This document shows positions 1 to 5,615 of a stretch of DNA of 5,615 nt, piece by piece (the stretch's first letter is position 1; every line of letters begins with the position of its first letter). Made by a program: the position numbers and the translations under genes. The notes under the pieces are model-generated. The model searched no databases, had not been told where the DNA came from, and saw only the letters and a program-made list of their open reading frames with translations. Source of the DNA: Christensenella sp. UBA1260 (lineage in GTDB: Bacteria; Bacillota; Clostridia; Christensenellales; CAG-917); contig DBVQ01000048.1 of the NCBI GenBank assembly GCA_002308155.1, forward strand, positions 1-5,615, written 5' to 3'.

Positions 1-1464
1 GGAAAGACCACCACACTCAGAATGATAGCAGGATTTGAAGAACCGAGTACCGGATCGATCAAGGTGGAAGGGGTACCTGTAGAGGAGAAGGAACCGTATG
101 AGAGAAACGTAAATACCGTGTTCCAGACCTACGCATTGTTTCCTCATAAAACGATCTTTGACAATATAGCCTACGGATTGAAGATGAAGAAGGTCCCCAA
201 GCCGGAGATAAAGGAACGGGTGCTTGAGATGATGGAGATGGTACAGCTTACGGGATTTGAAAAAAGATATCCCTCACAGCTTTCCGGCGGACAGAAGCAG
301 AGAGTGGCCATAGCCAGAGCGCTGATCAATCGCCCGCGGGTACTGCTTCTGGATGAGCCGCTGGGAGCGCTGGATCTGAAACTCAGGAAGCAGATGCAGC
401 TGGAACTTAAAAGGCTTCAGAAAAAGCTGAACATCACATTCATATATGTAACTCACGACCAGGAAGAAGCTCTTACCATGTCTGATACCATCGTGGTCAT
501 GAACCAGGGATATATTCAGCAGATGGGCACGCCTGAGCAGATCTACAACGAGCCCGAGAACGCTTTCGTTGCGGACTTCATCGGCGAGAGCACAATCCTC
601 TCCGGCGTCATGCTTGACGACTGCAAAGTTGAGTTTTGCGACCACGTCTTTGAGTGCGTGGACAAGGGCTTCAAAAAGAACGAGCCTATCGACGTTATCA
701 TCCGTCCGGAAGACCTAAAAATCAAACCGGTGGATGACAAAAAGACACTCATCACAGCAGAAGTCATCTCATCCGTGTTCAAGGGCGACCACTATCAAAT
801 CACATTGCTCGCAAACGACAACGAACTTATGGCGCATGACACCAACAACTACGCTGTCGGCGAAACGGTTGGTCTTTACATCAAGCCGTTTGACCTTCAC
901 ATCATGCACAAGACTCGCCTTATGAACGAACTTGACACAGTCATCACGGGCGAAAATCTCGTAGAGATTTGCGGTGTTGATTTTGAGTGCAAAACTGACC
1001 TTCCTGAAGGCACACCTGTCAGAGTCGTCATCGACTTCGACGACGTGGAAATCACGGACGACGAAGAAGATGGTATGCTCTCCGCAACCGTTGTGTCCTC
1101 AATCTACAAGGGCAGCTATTATCAAGCAATTCTTTCAACAGACGACCACTACAACTTCTTTGCAGACACGGACTACGACTGGTTCAAGGGCGACCGCGTC
1201 GGCATCAAGATTGCGCCGGACAAGATTATCATTGAAAAGCGCGACGAAAACGAGGTTGTGGAGGAGCACGTCGTTGTTGACGAAACTTTGACCGCAGAAG
1301 AGCAAGCATACATCGAGGAAATCCGCGAGCAAGAACCTGAAGAGTTCAATGCCGTTGAAGAAATCCTCGTTGAAGCGGAATCCGCTCCTCTCCTTGCCGA
1401 TGAGGTCTCTGACCTTGATGATAAGGCTGAGTCTGACGAAAAAGCTGAAAAGGAGGAAGAATAA
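1..1464 (+). CDS. potA: PotA, polyamine ABC transporter ATP-binding protein (5' partial, duplicated TOBE-like domain)
   Basis: This is the ATPase of a spermidine/putrescine importer, acting at the inner face of the membrane. The reading frame is open from base 1, and the first visible residues GKTTTLR are the end of Walker A, so about 40-55 N-terminal residues lie outside the window. Visible motifs are the Q-loop (FQTYALFPH, Gln at 124-126), signature LSGGQKQR (280-303), Walker B VLLLDEP (340-360), D-loop GALD (364-375) and H-loop His (454-456). From 589 on comes a TOBE-like regulatory domain that occurs twice, then a 74-residue Glu/Asp-rich tail (1240-1461). The 487 visible residues already exceed the roughly 370-380 of classical PotA. 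Codon choice changes sharply at about 510-580. The context (potBCD directly downstream) fixes the substrate class as polyamine; the exact polyamine cannot be read from sequence. The ATPase family call is near certain. Confidence 0.95.
   Translation, partial: GKTTTLRMIAGFEEPSTGSIKVEGVPVEEKEPYERNVNTVFQTYALFPHKTIFDNIAYGLKMKKVPKPEIKERVLEMMEMVQLTGFEKRYPSQLSGGQKQRVAIARALINRPRVLLLDEPLGALDLKLRKQMQLELKRLQKKLNITFIYVTHDQEEALTMSDTIVVMNQGYIQQMGTPEQIYNEPENAFVADFIGESTILSGVMLDDCKVEFCDHVFECVDKGFKKNEPIDVIIRPEDLKIKPVDDKKTLITAEVISSVFKGDHYQITLLANDNELMAHDTNNYAVGETVGLYIKPFDLHIMHKTRLMNELDTVITGENLVEICGVDFECKTDLPEGTPVRVVIDFDDVEITDDEEDGMLSATVVSSIYKGSYYQAILSTDDHYNFFADTDYDWFKGDRVGIKIAPDKIIIEKRDENEVVEEHVVVDETLTAEEQAYIEEIREQEPEEFNAVEEILVEAESAPLLADEVSDLDDKAESDEKAEKEEE
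589..912 (+). repeat. PotA C-terminal domain, copy 1 (TOBE-like)
   Basis: This is the first copy of a protein-level tandem repeat of about 105 residues. Its landmarks are STILSGVM at the start, IDVIIRPEDLKI in the middle, and AEVISSVFKGDHYQITLL followed by VGLYIKP at the end. The RPEDL element and the VxxxxFxGxxYxxxL pattern are typical of the TOBE_2 regulatory domain of PotA/MalK-type ATPases. This copy is the better match to the family and probably the ancestral one. Confidence 0.8.
934..1239 (+). repeat. PotA C-terminal domain, copy 2 (diverged TOBE-like)
   Basis: This is the second copy of the domain. DTVITGEN aligns with STILSGVM of copy 1, VRVVIDFDDVEI with IDVIIRPEDLKI, ATVVSSIYKGSYYQAIL with AEVISSVFKGDHYQITL, and VGIKIAP with VGLYIKP. 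The RPED element has become DFDD, so this copy has lost the Arg-Pro and gained acidic residues. The relation is clear in protein but weak in DNA, so the duplication is old. Its presence in one gene suggests a changed regulatory surface on the ATPase dimer. Confidence 0.75.
1451..1456 (+). promoter_or_regulatory. Ribosome binding site deciding the TTG start of potB
   Basis: AGGAGG lies 9 nt before TTG at 1466 and sits inside the last glutamate codons of potA. No comparable site precedes the upstream in-frame ATG at 1349, which lies deep inside potA. This places the potB start at the TTG and suggests coupled translation. Confidence 0.85.
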
Positions 1465-1465
1465 G

Positions 1466-2266
1466 TTGGCAAAGATTAAGTTCAAAAAACTAAGGCTGAC
1501 AAAAAAGGTGTTTAGCTTCCCCTACATCCTCTTTTTGCTGCTTTTCGTCGTTATCCCGCTCGTGTTGATTTTGGTCAATGCGTTTCTTGACAGCGACAAC
1601 AATCTCACGCTCGAGAACTTCAAGACATTCTTCACTTCTCGCGCCAATTTGATTGTACTTGGCAACTCACTGCTTGTGGGCGTGATAACCACGGCGTTCT
1701 GCCTGCTTATAGGCTACCCCGTGGCGTATTTCTGCTCCAAGATGTCGAGCGGACGCATCCTCGTCTTGCTCTACATACTGCCGATGTTTGTCAACTTCCT
1801 CATCCGTACGCTCGCGACAAAGGCAATCTTCATCGCAATCGGCGTTGAGCTCGGCATGGGCACAGTGCTCTTCGGCATGGTTTACAACTATCTCCCGTTT
1901 ATGATTCTTCCGCTCCACACAACGATTTCGTCAATTGACAAATCCTATGCAGAAGCGGCACAGGACCTTGGCGCATCCAAGGCAACGGTATTTTTTAAAA
2001 CCACTCTCCCGCTCTCCACAAGCGGTATCATAAGCGGTATAACAATGGTGTTTATCCCAACAATCTCCACTTATGCGATTTCGCAACTCCTCTCAAACGG
2101 CAAAATCTTCCTTTTCGGTGATTCTATCCAATTAAGTTTTGAGCAAGGGTTGTACGGCGTCGGGTCTATTATGTCCCTCGTCATGCTCGTATTCGTGCTT
2201 GTTTCCAACCTTATTATGAACGCGTTCAACTCTAACGCCGACGCGGTGAGGAGGTCATTATGGTGA
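1466..2266 (+). CDS. potB: PotB, polyamine ABC transporter permease
   Basis: This is one of the two membrane subunits of the polyamine importer; it pairs with PotC to form the channel. The protein is 266 residues when started at TTG 1466, giving a basic N-terminus (AKIKFKKLRLTKK) and then the first membrane helix at about residues 18-40. Further hydrophobic segments lie near 64-90, 98-125, 131-150, 190-210 and 235-258. The coupling loop is EAAQDLG (residues 163-169) followed by TTLPLS, the EAA motif that contacts the ATPase. GMVYNYLPFMILPL (137-150) is characteristic of PotB. The segment between the RTLA motif (114-117) and GMVYNYLP looks shorter than in E. coli PotB, as I recall that protein. 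The gene begins 1 nt after the potA stop and overlaps potC by 7 bp, so it is translated as part of the operon. Confidence 0.93.
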   Translation: MAKIKFKKLRLTKKVFSFPYILFLLLFVVIPLVLILVNAFLDSDNNLTLENFKTFFTSRANLIVLGNSLLVGVITTAFCLLIGYPVAYFCSKMSSGRILVLLYILPMFVNFLIRTLATKAIFIAIGVELGMGTVLFGMVYNYLPFMILPLHTTISSIDKSYAEAAQDLGASKATVFFKTTLPLSTSGIISGITMVFIPTISTYAISQLLSNGKIFLFGDSIQLSFEQGLYGVGSIMSLVMLVFVLVSNLIMNAFNSNADAVRRSLW

Positions 2267-3078
2267 AGAAAATCAGAAGTTTCTTTGAGAAGTTTTATCT
2301 TCTTGTAATCCTCGTCATACTGTACGCTCCAATCGTGTTGCTCGTTGTGTACTCCTTCTCCAACAGCTCCAACTTCAACTTTGACCAAGGGTTCACGTTT
2401 GAGGCATACAGAGCGATATTCACGTCGGACAAATCTCCTGAGCTTTGGGCGGCAATCGGCAATACATTCCTTATTGCCGCAATCTCTTCGGTTGTTGCGA
2501 CCGTCATGGGCACGTTCGCCGCAATCGGCATATTCAACCTCGGCAGACGCACAAGACGCATCGTTGAAAACGTCAACCAGTTCCCGATCATCAACAGCGA
2601 AATCGTCATGGCTGTATCACTCATGATATTCTTTGTGACGTTCGCCTTCCCTGAAGGATACTTGAGACTCATCATCGCGCACATCGCGTTCTGCACCCCG
2701 TACGTCGTTCTTTCGGTGCTCCCGAAGCTTGAATCTATGGATCCAAACATCTACGAAGCCGCACTCGATCTCGGCGCAAACCCAATGAAAGCCATGACCA
2801 AGGTCATGATCCCAATCATCACTCCGGGCATCTTCAGCGGATTTATCATGGCGTTCTTGATGTCTATGGACGACTTCATTATCACCCAAATCAACAAGGG
2901 CGCTGCAACCGGAATCAACACCCTGTCCACCTACATCTATTCGGATGCACGTGTGCAAGGGCTTGAGCCTTTCTGGTATGCGATATTCAGCATCATATTC
3001 ATCATCATACTCGCCACCGTATTTGGCACAAACATCTACAAGGTGAGCAAGCAAAAGAAGAAACAGGAGGCGAAATAA
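2260..3078 (+). CDS. potC: PotC, polyamine ABC transporter permease
   Basis: This is the second membrane subunit of the importer, partner of PotB. It is 272 residues, a usual PotC length. A basic N-terminus is followed by a helix at about residues 13-33; more hydrophobic segments lie near 66-92, 112-130, 135-155, 185-205 and 237-262, and a lysine-rich C-terminus is expected in the cytoplasm. The EAA coupling motif is EAALDLGA at residues 166-173, followed by MIPIITPGI. SMDDFIITQ is a strong PotC-family signature. The ATG at 2260 is preceded by GAGGAGGT (2248-2255) and overlaps the potB stop, pointing to translational coupling. The stop overlaps the potD start (TAATG). Confidence 0.94.
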   Translation: MVKKIRSFFEKFYLLVILVILYAPIVLLVVYSFSNSSNFNFDQGFTFEAYRAIFTSDKSPELWAAIGNTFLIAAISSVVATVMGTFAAIGIFNLGRRTRRIVENVNQFPIINSEIVMAVSLMIFFVTFAFPEGYLRLIIAHIAFCTPYVVLSVLPKLESMDPNIYEAALDLGANPMKAMTKVMIPIITPGIFSGFIMAFLMSMDDFIITQINKGAATGINTLSTYIYSDARVQGLEPFWYAIFSIIFIIILATVFGTNIYKVSKQKKKQEAK

Positions 3079-4565
3079 TGAAAAAATCAGTTAAACTCAT
3101 TTTTGTCATCGCAATAATCGCCTGCCTGCTTCTCCCGCTTCTCTCCGCTTGCAACAAATCGGAAGACGGCACAAGCGTGACAGACGAGCTTGTCATCTAT
3201 AACTGGGAAGATTATATTGACACTACACTCGTTGATGATAAGTATAAGAATGAAGAGAATAACTTCATAAATTACTATAAAAAAATAACAGGCAGAGACC
3301 TTCACATCACCTACACCACCTATGACACCAACGAAACCATGATGACAAAGGTGCTAAAAGGAGACGCCAACGTTGACCTCATCTGCCCGAGCGACTACGC
3401 CATTGAAAAACTCATGAAAGCAGGTTGCTTGCTAAGTCAAAAGGATATTTACAACGAGCTCAAACCAAAACTTGAAGAACTTGGCATTGACTTTGCAGGT
3501 ATGTCCTCAATCGGCAATGGCGCAGGCAATATTGATGACGAAGTGCTGGCTGTAATTACTGAAACTTTCAGCGAAGTCAAAGTCGGCGACAAAGGCTATA
3601 CGGAGTTTATGACACCGTATATGTGGGGCACTCTCGGCATACTTTACAACGTGAACGTTGTATCAGAAGAAGAACTTGAAGAAAAAGGCTGGGGCATCCT
3701 CTGGAACGTAGAGGGCAAAACAACAGGCAAGAACGAAAAGCTTGAAAACAAAATCCTCATGAAGGACAGCGTGCGTGACACCTATGCAGCCGCCGTGCTC
3801 TATATGAAGGAATACGAGCTCCTCCCTGAAGGCTACGAAGACTACTCTATCAGCCAGCTCATCAACTGCACGGACGACGAGATGCTCAAAGCCGCCGAAA
3901 AGGTGCTCACAGAGCAACGCGACCACATCTCCGGCTATGAAGTTGACTTCGGCAAGGATGATATGCTCAACGAAATCGTGTATGCGGACTTCGCATGGAG
4001 CGGCGACGCTCTCTGGGCAATTGAAGAGAGTTATGACGAGGAGACGGAAGAATATCTCCTTGGCTACTACGTCCCTGAAATCGGCAGCAATATTTGGTAT
4101 GACGGCTGGTGCATCCCGACCTCTGTCAACAACAGACTTGCCGCAATGATGTTCATAGACTTCATGTGCGACCCAATGTCCGCCGCAAGAAACTCCATGG
4201 AAATCGGCTACACTTCCGCCGCAGACAAAGAACTCTTGCAAAACGATGACGAAGTCTGCGAGTTCCTTGAAGAAAACGACTATGACGTGGACGAATACTT
4301 TGAGGACGAAGGCAGATATCCCGAAATCAACGACAGCCTCGGCGTCATGCGCGACTTCGGCGCACGCAGCGAAGCACTTGTTGGTATGTGGCAACGCGCC
4401 AAATCCGGCAACGGCGTATCCCCTGTGCTTTGGTGGTGTCTCCTCGGCATCGTCGGTGGCGTCGGCTTGGCACTCTGCGTTTACTTTGTTGTACAAGCGC
4501 TTAGATACCGGTCAAGAAATCTTGGCAAAATTGCCGATAAATCCAACGACTCAACAAATGAATAA
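3078..4565 (+). CDS. potD: PotD-like polyamine-binding lipoprotein with an extra C-terminal membrane helix
   Basis: This is the extracellular substrate-binding protein that delivers polyamines to PotBC. A lipoprotein signal peptide ends in lipobox LLSAC, with Cys25 as the lipid-anchored residue. Family landmarks are VIYNWEDYI (39-47, matching the FYNWTEY region of E. coli PotD), CPSDYAIEKL (103-112), the KDSVRDTYA stretch (229-237), FAWSGDALWAI (305-315), IWYDGWCIP (339-347, with the Trp and Asp expected to contact the amine) and EIGYTS (375-380). At 495 residues it is far longer than the roughly 350 of E. coli PotD. The excess includes an AT-rich insert near residues 52-68, acidic loops, and a C-terminal transmembrane helix (about 449-472) followed by basic RYRSR. 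The start is ATG 3078, with AGGAGG at 3065-3070 and a 1 bp overlap with potC. The family call is firm; spermidine versus putrescine preference is unknown. Confidence 0.93.
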   Translation: MKKSVKLIFVIAIIACLLLPLLSACNKSEDGTSVTDELVIYNWEDYIDTTLVDDKYKNEENNFINYYKKITGRDLHITYTTYDTNETMMTKVLKGDANVDLICPSDYAIEKLMKAGCLLSQKDIYNELKPKLEELGIDFAGMSSIGNGAGNIDDEVLAVITETFSEVKVGDKGYTEFMTPYMWGTLGILYNVNVVSEEELEEKGWGILWNVEGKTTGKNEKLENKILMKDSVRDTYAAAVLYMKEYELLPEGYEDYSISQLINCTDDEMLKAAEKVLTEQRDHISGYEVDFGKDDMLNEIVYADFAWSGDALWAIEESYDEETEEYLLGYYVPEIGSNIWYDGWCIPTSVNNRLAAMMFIDFMCDPMSAARNSMEIGYTSAADKELLQNDDEVCEFLEENDYDVDEYFEDEGRYPEINDSLGVMRDFGARSEALVGMWQRAKSGNGVSPVLWWCLLGIVGGVGLALCVYFVVQALRYRSRNLGKIADKSNDSTNE

Positions 4566-4581
4566 ATCTTCAATCATCAAT

Positions 4582-4618
4582 AAAAAAACCGACTCATCTG
4601 AGTCGGTTTTATTTTTTT
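4582..4618. terminator. Bidirectional rho-independent terminator
   Basis: ACCGACTCA and TGAGTCGGT form a perfect inverted repeat, extended by A/T pairs to 4585-4596 and 4599-4610. With a four-base loop (ATCT) the stem is about 11 bp. Seven A's precede it and T-runs follow it on the + strand, so the RNA from either strand ends in a hairpin plus U-tract. It lies 16 nt after the potD stop and just past the stop codon of the small - strand gene, between two converging units. Confidence 0.9.
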
Positions 4619-4778
4619 ATTTGTCACCCTGATAATTGTCATTATTAGGATTGCATTGATTTGCGTGATTATCATTGTTTGCTGCATGCGCCGAATTGTT
4701 TGGATTGCATTGATTTGCATAATCATCTCTTTGATGTTGTGTATGCGTATTCGATGACACTCCATGTCCCTTTGACAT
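4617..4778 (-). CDS. Small Asn/His-rich protein with two ANQCNPNN repeats, function unknown
   Basis: This is a 53-residue ORF starting with ATG at 4778 (MSKGHGVSSNTHTQ) and ending NYQGDK. AAAAGGAGG (4788-4796 on the + strand as its complement) lies 9 nt upstream, a strong ribosome binding site. The protein is polar, rich in Asn, His and Gln, has no membrane segment or signal peptide, and is probably disordered. It contains two copies of [YH]ANQCNPNN, at residues 20-28 and 38-46, each with one Cys. I recall small bacterial hypothetical proteins with similar ANQxNPNN repeats, but no known function; this needs a database check. It begins 2 nt after the stop of the nucleotidyltransferase gene, so the two are almost certainly cotranscribed. 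The strong ribosome binding site, short gap and repeat conservation argue that it is a real gene. Confidence 0.8.
   Translation of the reverse strand: MSKGHGVSSNTHTQHQRDDYANQCNPNNSAHAANNDNHANQCNPNNDNYQGDK
4648..4718 (-). repeat. Two identical 17-nt direct repeats inside the small Asn-rich gene
   Basis: The + strand sequence GGATTGCATTGATTTGC occurs at 4648-4664 and again at 4702-4718, exactly 54 nt (18 codons) apart. Flanking bases are also similar. The period is a multiple of three and encodes the repeated ANQCNP motif, so it reflects duplication inside the coding region. Confidence 0.85.
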
Positions 4779-4780
4779 AA

Positions 4781-5434
4781 TTATTTTCCTCCTTTTGCAT
4801 AATATATTTCATTTATGGCTTCAATATAACAATTAAATGACGGATGATTATAATCTCTTCTTATTAAATAGAGATTTTTCTTTTCCAAATAAACTCGGCG
4901 AACTTCTTCCCAATAATAATTCTTTTTAATATATTCAACTTTTTTGTTTAAGTTTTGAGAATTAGCCCCCATATTCCAGATCCAAGAATCATTATCCACA
5001 ACTCCTGTCTTATTATGAATCAATCTATACCATGCATCTTTATTGTCATAAATAATCCCTAAATCTATTTTAAAACATGTATTATTACCTGTTGTGAAAT
5101 GGCGATATTCAGTTGATAACGCAAAAGTAGAATCTTGACAATCTCCCCAATTATTTCGTTTTAAAACCCTATTAAACTCCTTCCTTACATACTCCTTAAT
5201 TTCTCTACAATTATTAATATCGAAATTGGCTTTAACTATGATAAGATTATAATCAAGATCAATAGGTTCTTGTTCATTTTGTGTTTCAAGATTTCTCGCT
5301 CCGCTTCCAACTAAGCACGCTTTTACTTTCATAGTGTTCTTACTGTTAATCTCTTGAACTAATTGATTAATCAAATCAGAACAAACATTGCGCATATTTT
5401 TCAAGAATGTTTTGTCTTCGACATAATGGTACAT
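4781..5434 (-). CDS. Pol-beta-type nucleotidyltransferase-like protein, substrate unknown
   Basis: This is a 217-residue protein with the active-site layout of the nucleotidyltransferase superfamily: LVGSGARN (Gly43-Ser44), then IDLDYNLII with metal-binding Asp59 and Asp61, then FKIDLGII with a third acid at Asp124. Such enzymes transfer a nucleotide to RNA, protein, a drug or another nucleotide; which applies here cannot be told. The C-terminal third (EEVRRVYLEKKNLYL, then NHPSFNCYIEAINEIYY) is mostly helical by composition and looks like a conserved family tail. No membrane segment or signal peptide is present. The start is ATG 5434, with AAGGAG (complement of 5443-5448) 8 nt upstream. A good promoter lies just before it. 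Base composition is much more AT-rich than the neighbouring pot genes (about 27-33% GC in two sampled 60-base lines against about 52% in a potC line). The superfamily call rests on motifs only. Antitoxin/toxin, defence or RNA-modifying roles are all possible. Confidence 0.8.
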   Translation of the reverse strand: MYHYVEDKTFLKNMRNVCSDLINQLVQEINSKNTMKVKACLVGSGARNLETQNEQEPIDLDYNLIIVKANFDINNCREIKEYVRKEFNRVLKRNNWGDCQDSTFALSTEYRHFTTGNNTCFKIDLGIIYDNKDAWYRLIHNKTGVVDNDSWIWNMGANSQNLNKKVEYIKKNYYWEEVRRVYLEKKNLYLIRRDYNHPSFNCYIEAINEIYYAKGGK

Positions 5435-5466
5435 TTATTTATCTCCTTGCTCCTGTAAATCGGTAT

Positions 5467-5495
5467 AGAATACAATGGATTTGTTGGTTTGTCAA
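5467..5495 (-). promoter_or_regulatory. Sigma-70/A-type promoter of the nucleotidyltransferase unit
   Basis: Read on the - strand, a perfect -35 box TTGACA (complement of 5490-5495) is followed after 17 nt by TATTCT (complement of 5467-5472), one or two mismatches from TATAAT. Transcription would start near 5460, giving a leader of about 25 nt that contains the ribosome binding site. No operator-like inverted repeat is obvious. Confidence 0.8.
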
Positions 5496-5615
5496 TATGT
5501 TTTTCAAAAATTGTAATAAAAACCGCTCGAGTGAGATGAGATGCGCGAAAGGACGTTTTCTTTTGGATGGGAGCGTACTTGGCATACGTGACCGACAAAA
5601 AAAGCGACCTGACAA
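5496..5615. other. Region upstream of the nucleotidyltransferase promoter, no gene recognised
   Basis: These 120 bases are clearly more GC-rich than the - strand genes beside them. No ORF with a ribosome binding site, no tRNA and no clear repeat could be recognised. A run of seven A's (5597-5603) next to GCGACC at the right edge could belong to a feature outside the window. Confidence 0.5.

Noticed and set aside
1349..1465. Upstream ATG extension of potB
   Set aside because: The extension overlaps the end of potA by over 100 bases, would add a Lys/Leu-rich segment not found in PotB, and lacks a ribosome binding site, while TTG 1466 has AGGAGG at the right distance.
3663..4496. Long open frame (277 codons) on the - strand antisense to potD
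   Set aside because: It lies wholly opposite potD, which has clear PotD motifs. The translation is a low-complexity mix rich in Val, Ala, Phe and His, as expected from reading GAA/GAC/GGC-rich codons backwards, and no ribosome binding site is evident.
4648..4718. Direct repeats considered as a CRISPR or iteron array
   Set aside because: There are only two copies, with a period of exactly 18 codons inside a reading frame; they encode a repeated protein motif.
4577..4765. Another - strand frame over the small Asn-rich gene and the terminator
   Set aside because: It has no ribosome binding site and runs through the terminator hairpin. The overlapping 4617-4778 frame has a strong ribosome binding site and coherent repeats.
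5401..5598. Possible 65-codon - strand ORF upstream of the nucleotidyltransferase
   Set aside because: It would start at TTG without a ribosome binding site, run through the -35 and -10 boxes and overlap the start of the nucleotidyltransferase gene.
5597..5615. A-run beside GCGACC at the right edge, read as the end of a - strand terminator
   Set aside because: The putative other arm of the hairpin would lie outside the window, so it cannot be supported.

Overview
The window carries most of a polyamine (spermidine/putrescine-type) ABC importer operon, potABCD, on the + strand (1-4565). It converges on a small, AT-rich two-gene unit on the - strand (4617-5434). Strong AGGAGG ribosome binding sites, a TTG start, a lipoprotein-type PotD with a lipobox, a sigma-70/A-type promoter and a compact operon all fit a Gram-positive, Clostridia-like member of the Bacillota. 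A gut-type anaerobe is plausible, but that placement is inference; nothing in the window fixes the taxon.

Region 1 (1-4565). potA is cut at its 5' end inside the Walker A motif. It is followed by potB (TTG start, 1 nt after potA), potC (7 bp overlap with potB) and potD (1 bp overlap with potC). PotA would power the importer, PotB and PotC form the membrane channel, and PotD captures the polyamine outside the membrane. Three things are unusual. PotA has a tandemly duplicated C-terminal TOBE-like domain plus a 74-residue acidic tail. Codon choice in potA changes abruptly near 510-580, suggesting a mosaic gene or a chimeric assembly. PotD has an added C-terminal transmembrane helix on top of its N-terminal lipid anchor.

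Region 2 (4566-4616). This short gap holds a strong hairpin with A- and T-runs on both sides. It can act as a terminator for both converging units.

Region 3 (4617-5615, - strand). A consensus-like promoter drives a 217-residue protein with the Pol-beta-type nucleotidyltransferase signature (GS, DxD, third Asp). Two bases after its stop starts a 53-residue Asn/His-rich protein with two copies of an ANQCNPNN motif; its ribosome binding site lies inside the end of the nucleotidyltransferase gene. The pair is far more AT-rich than the pot operon and looks horizontally acquired. Its function is unknown, and it is the best candidate here for an undescribed system.
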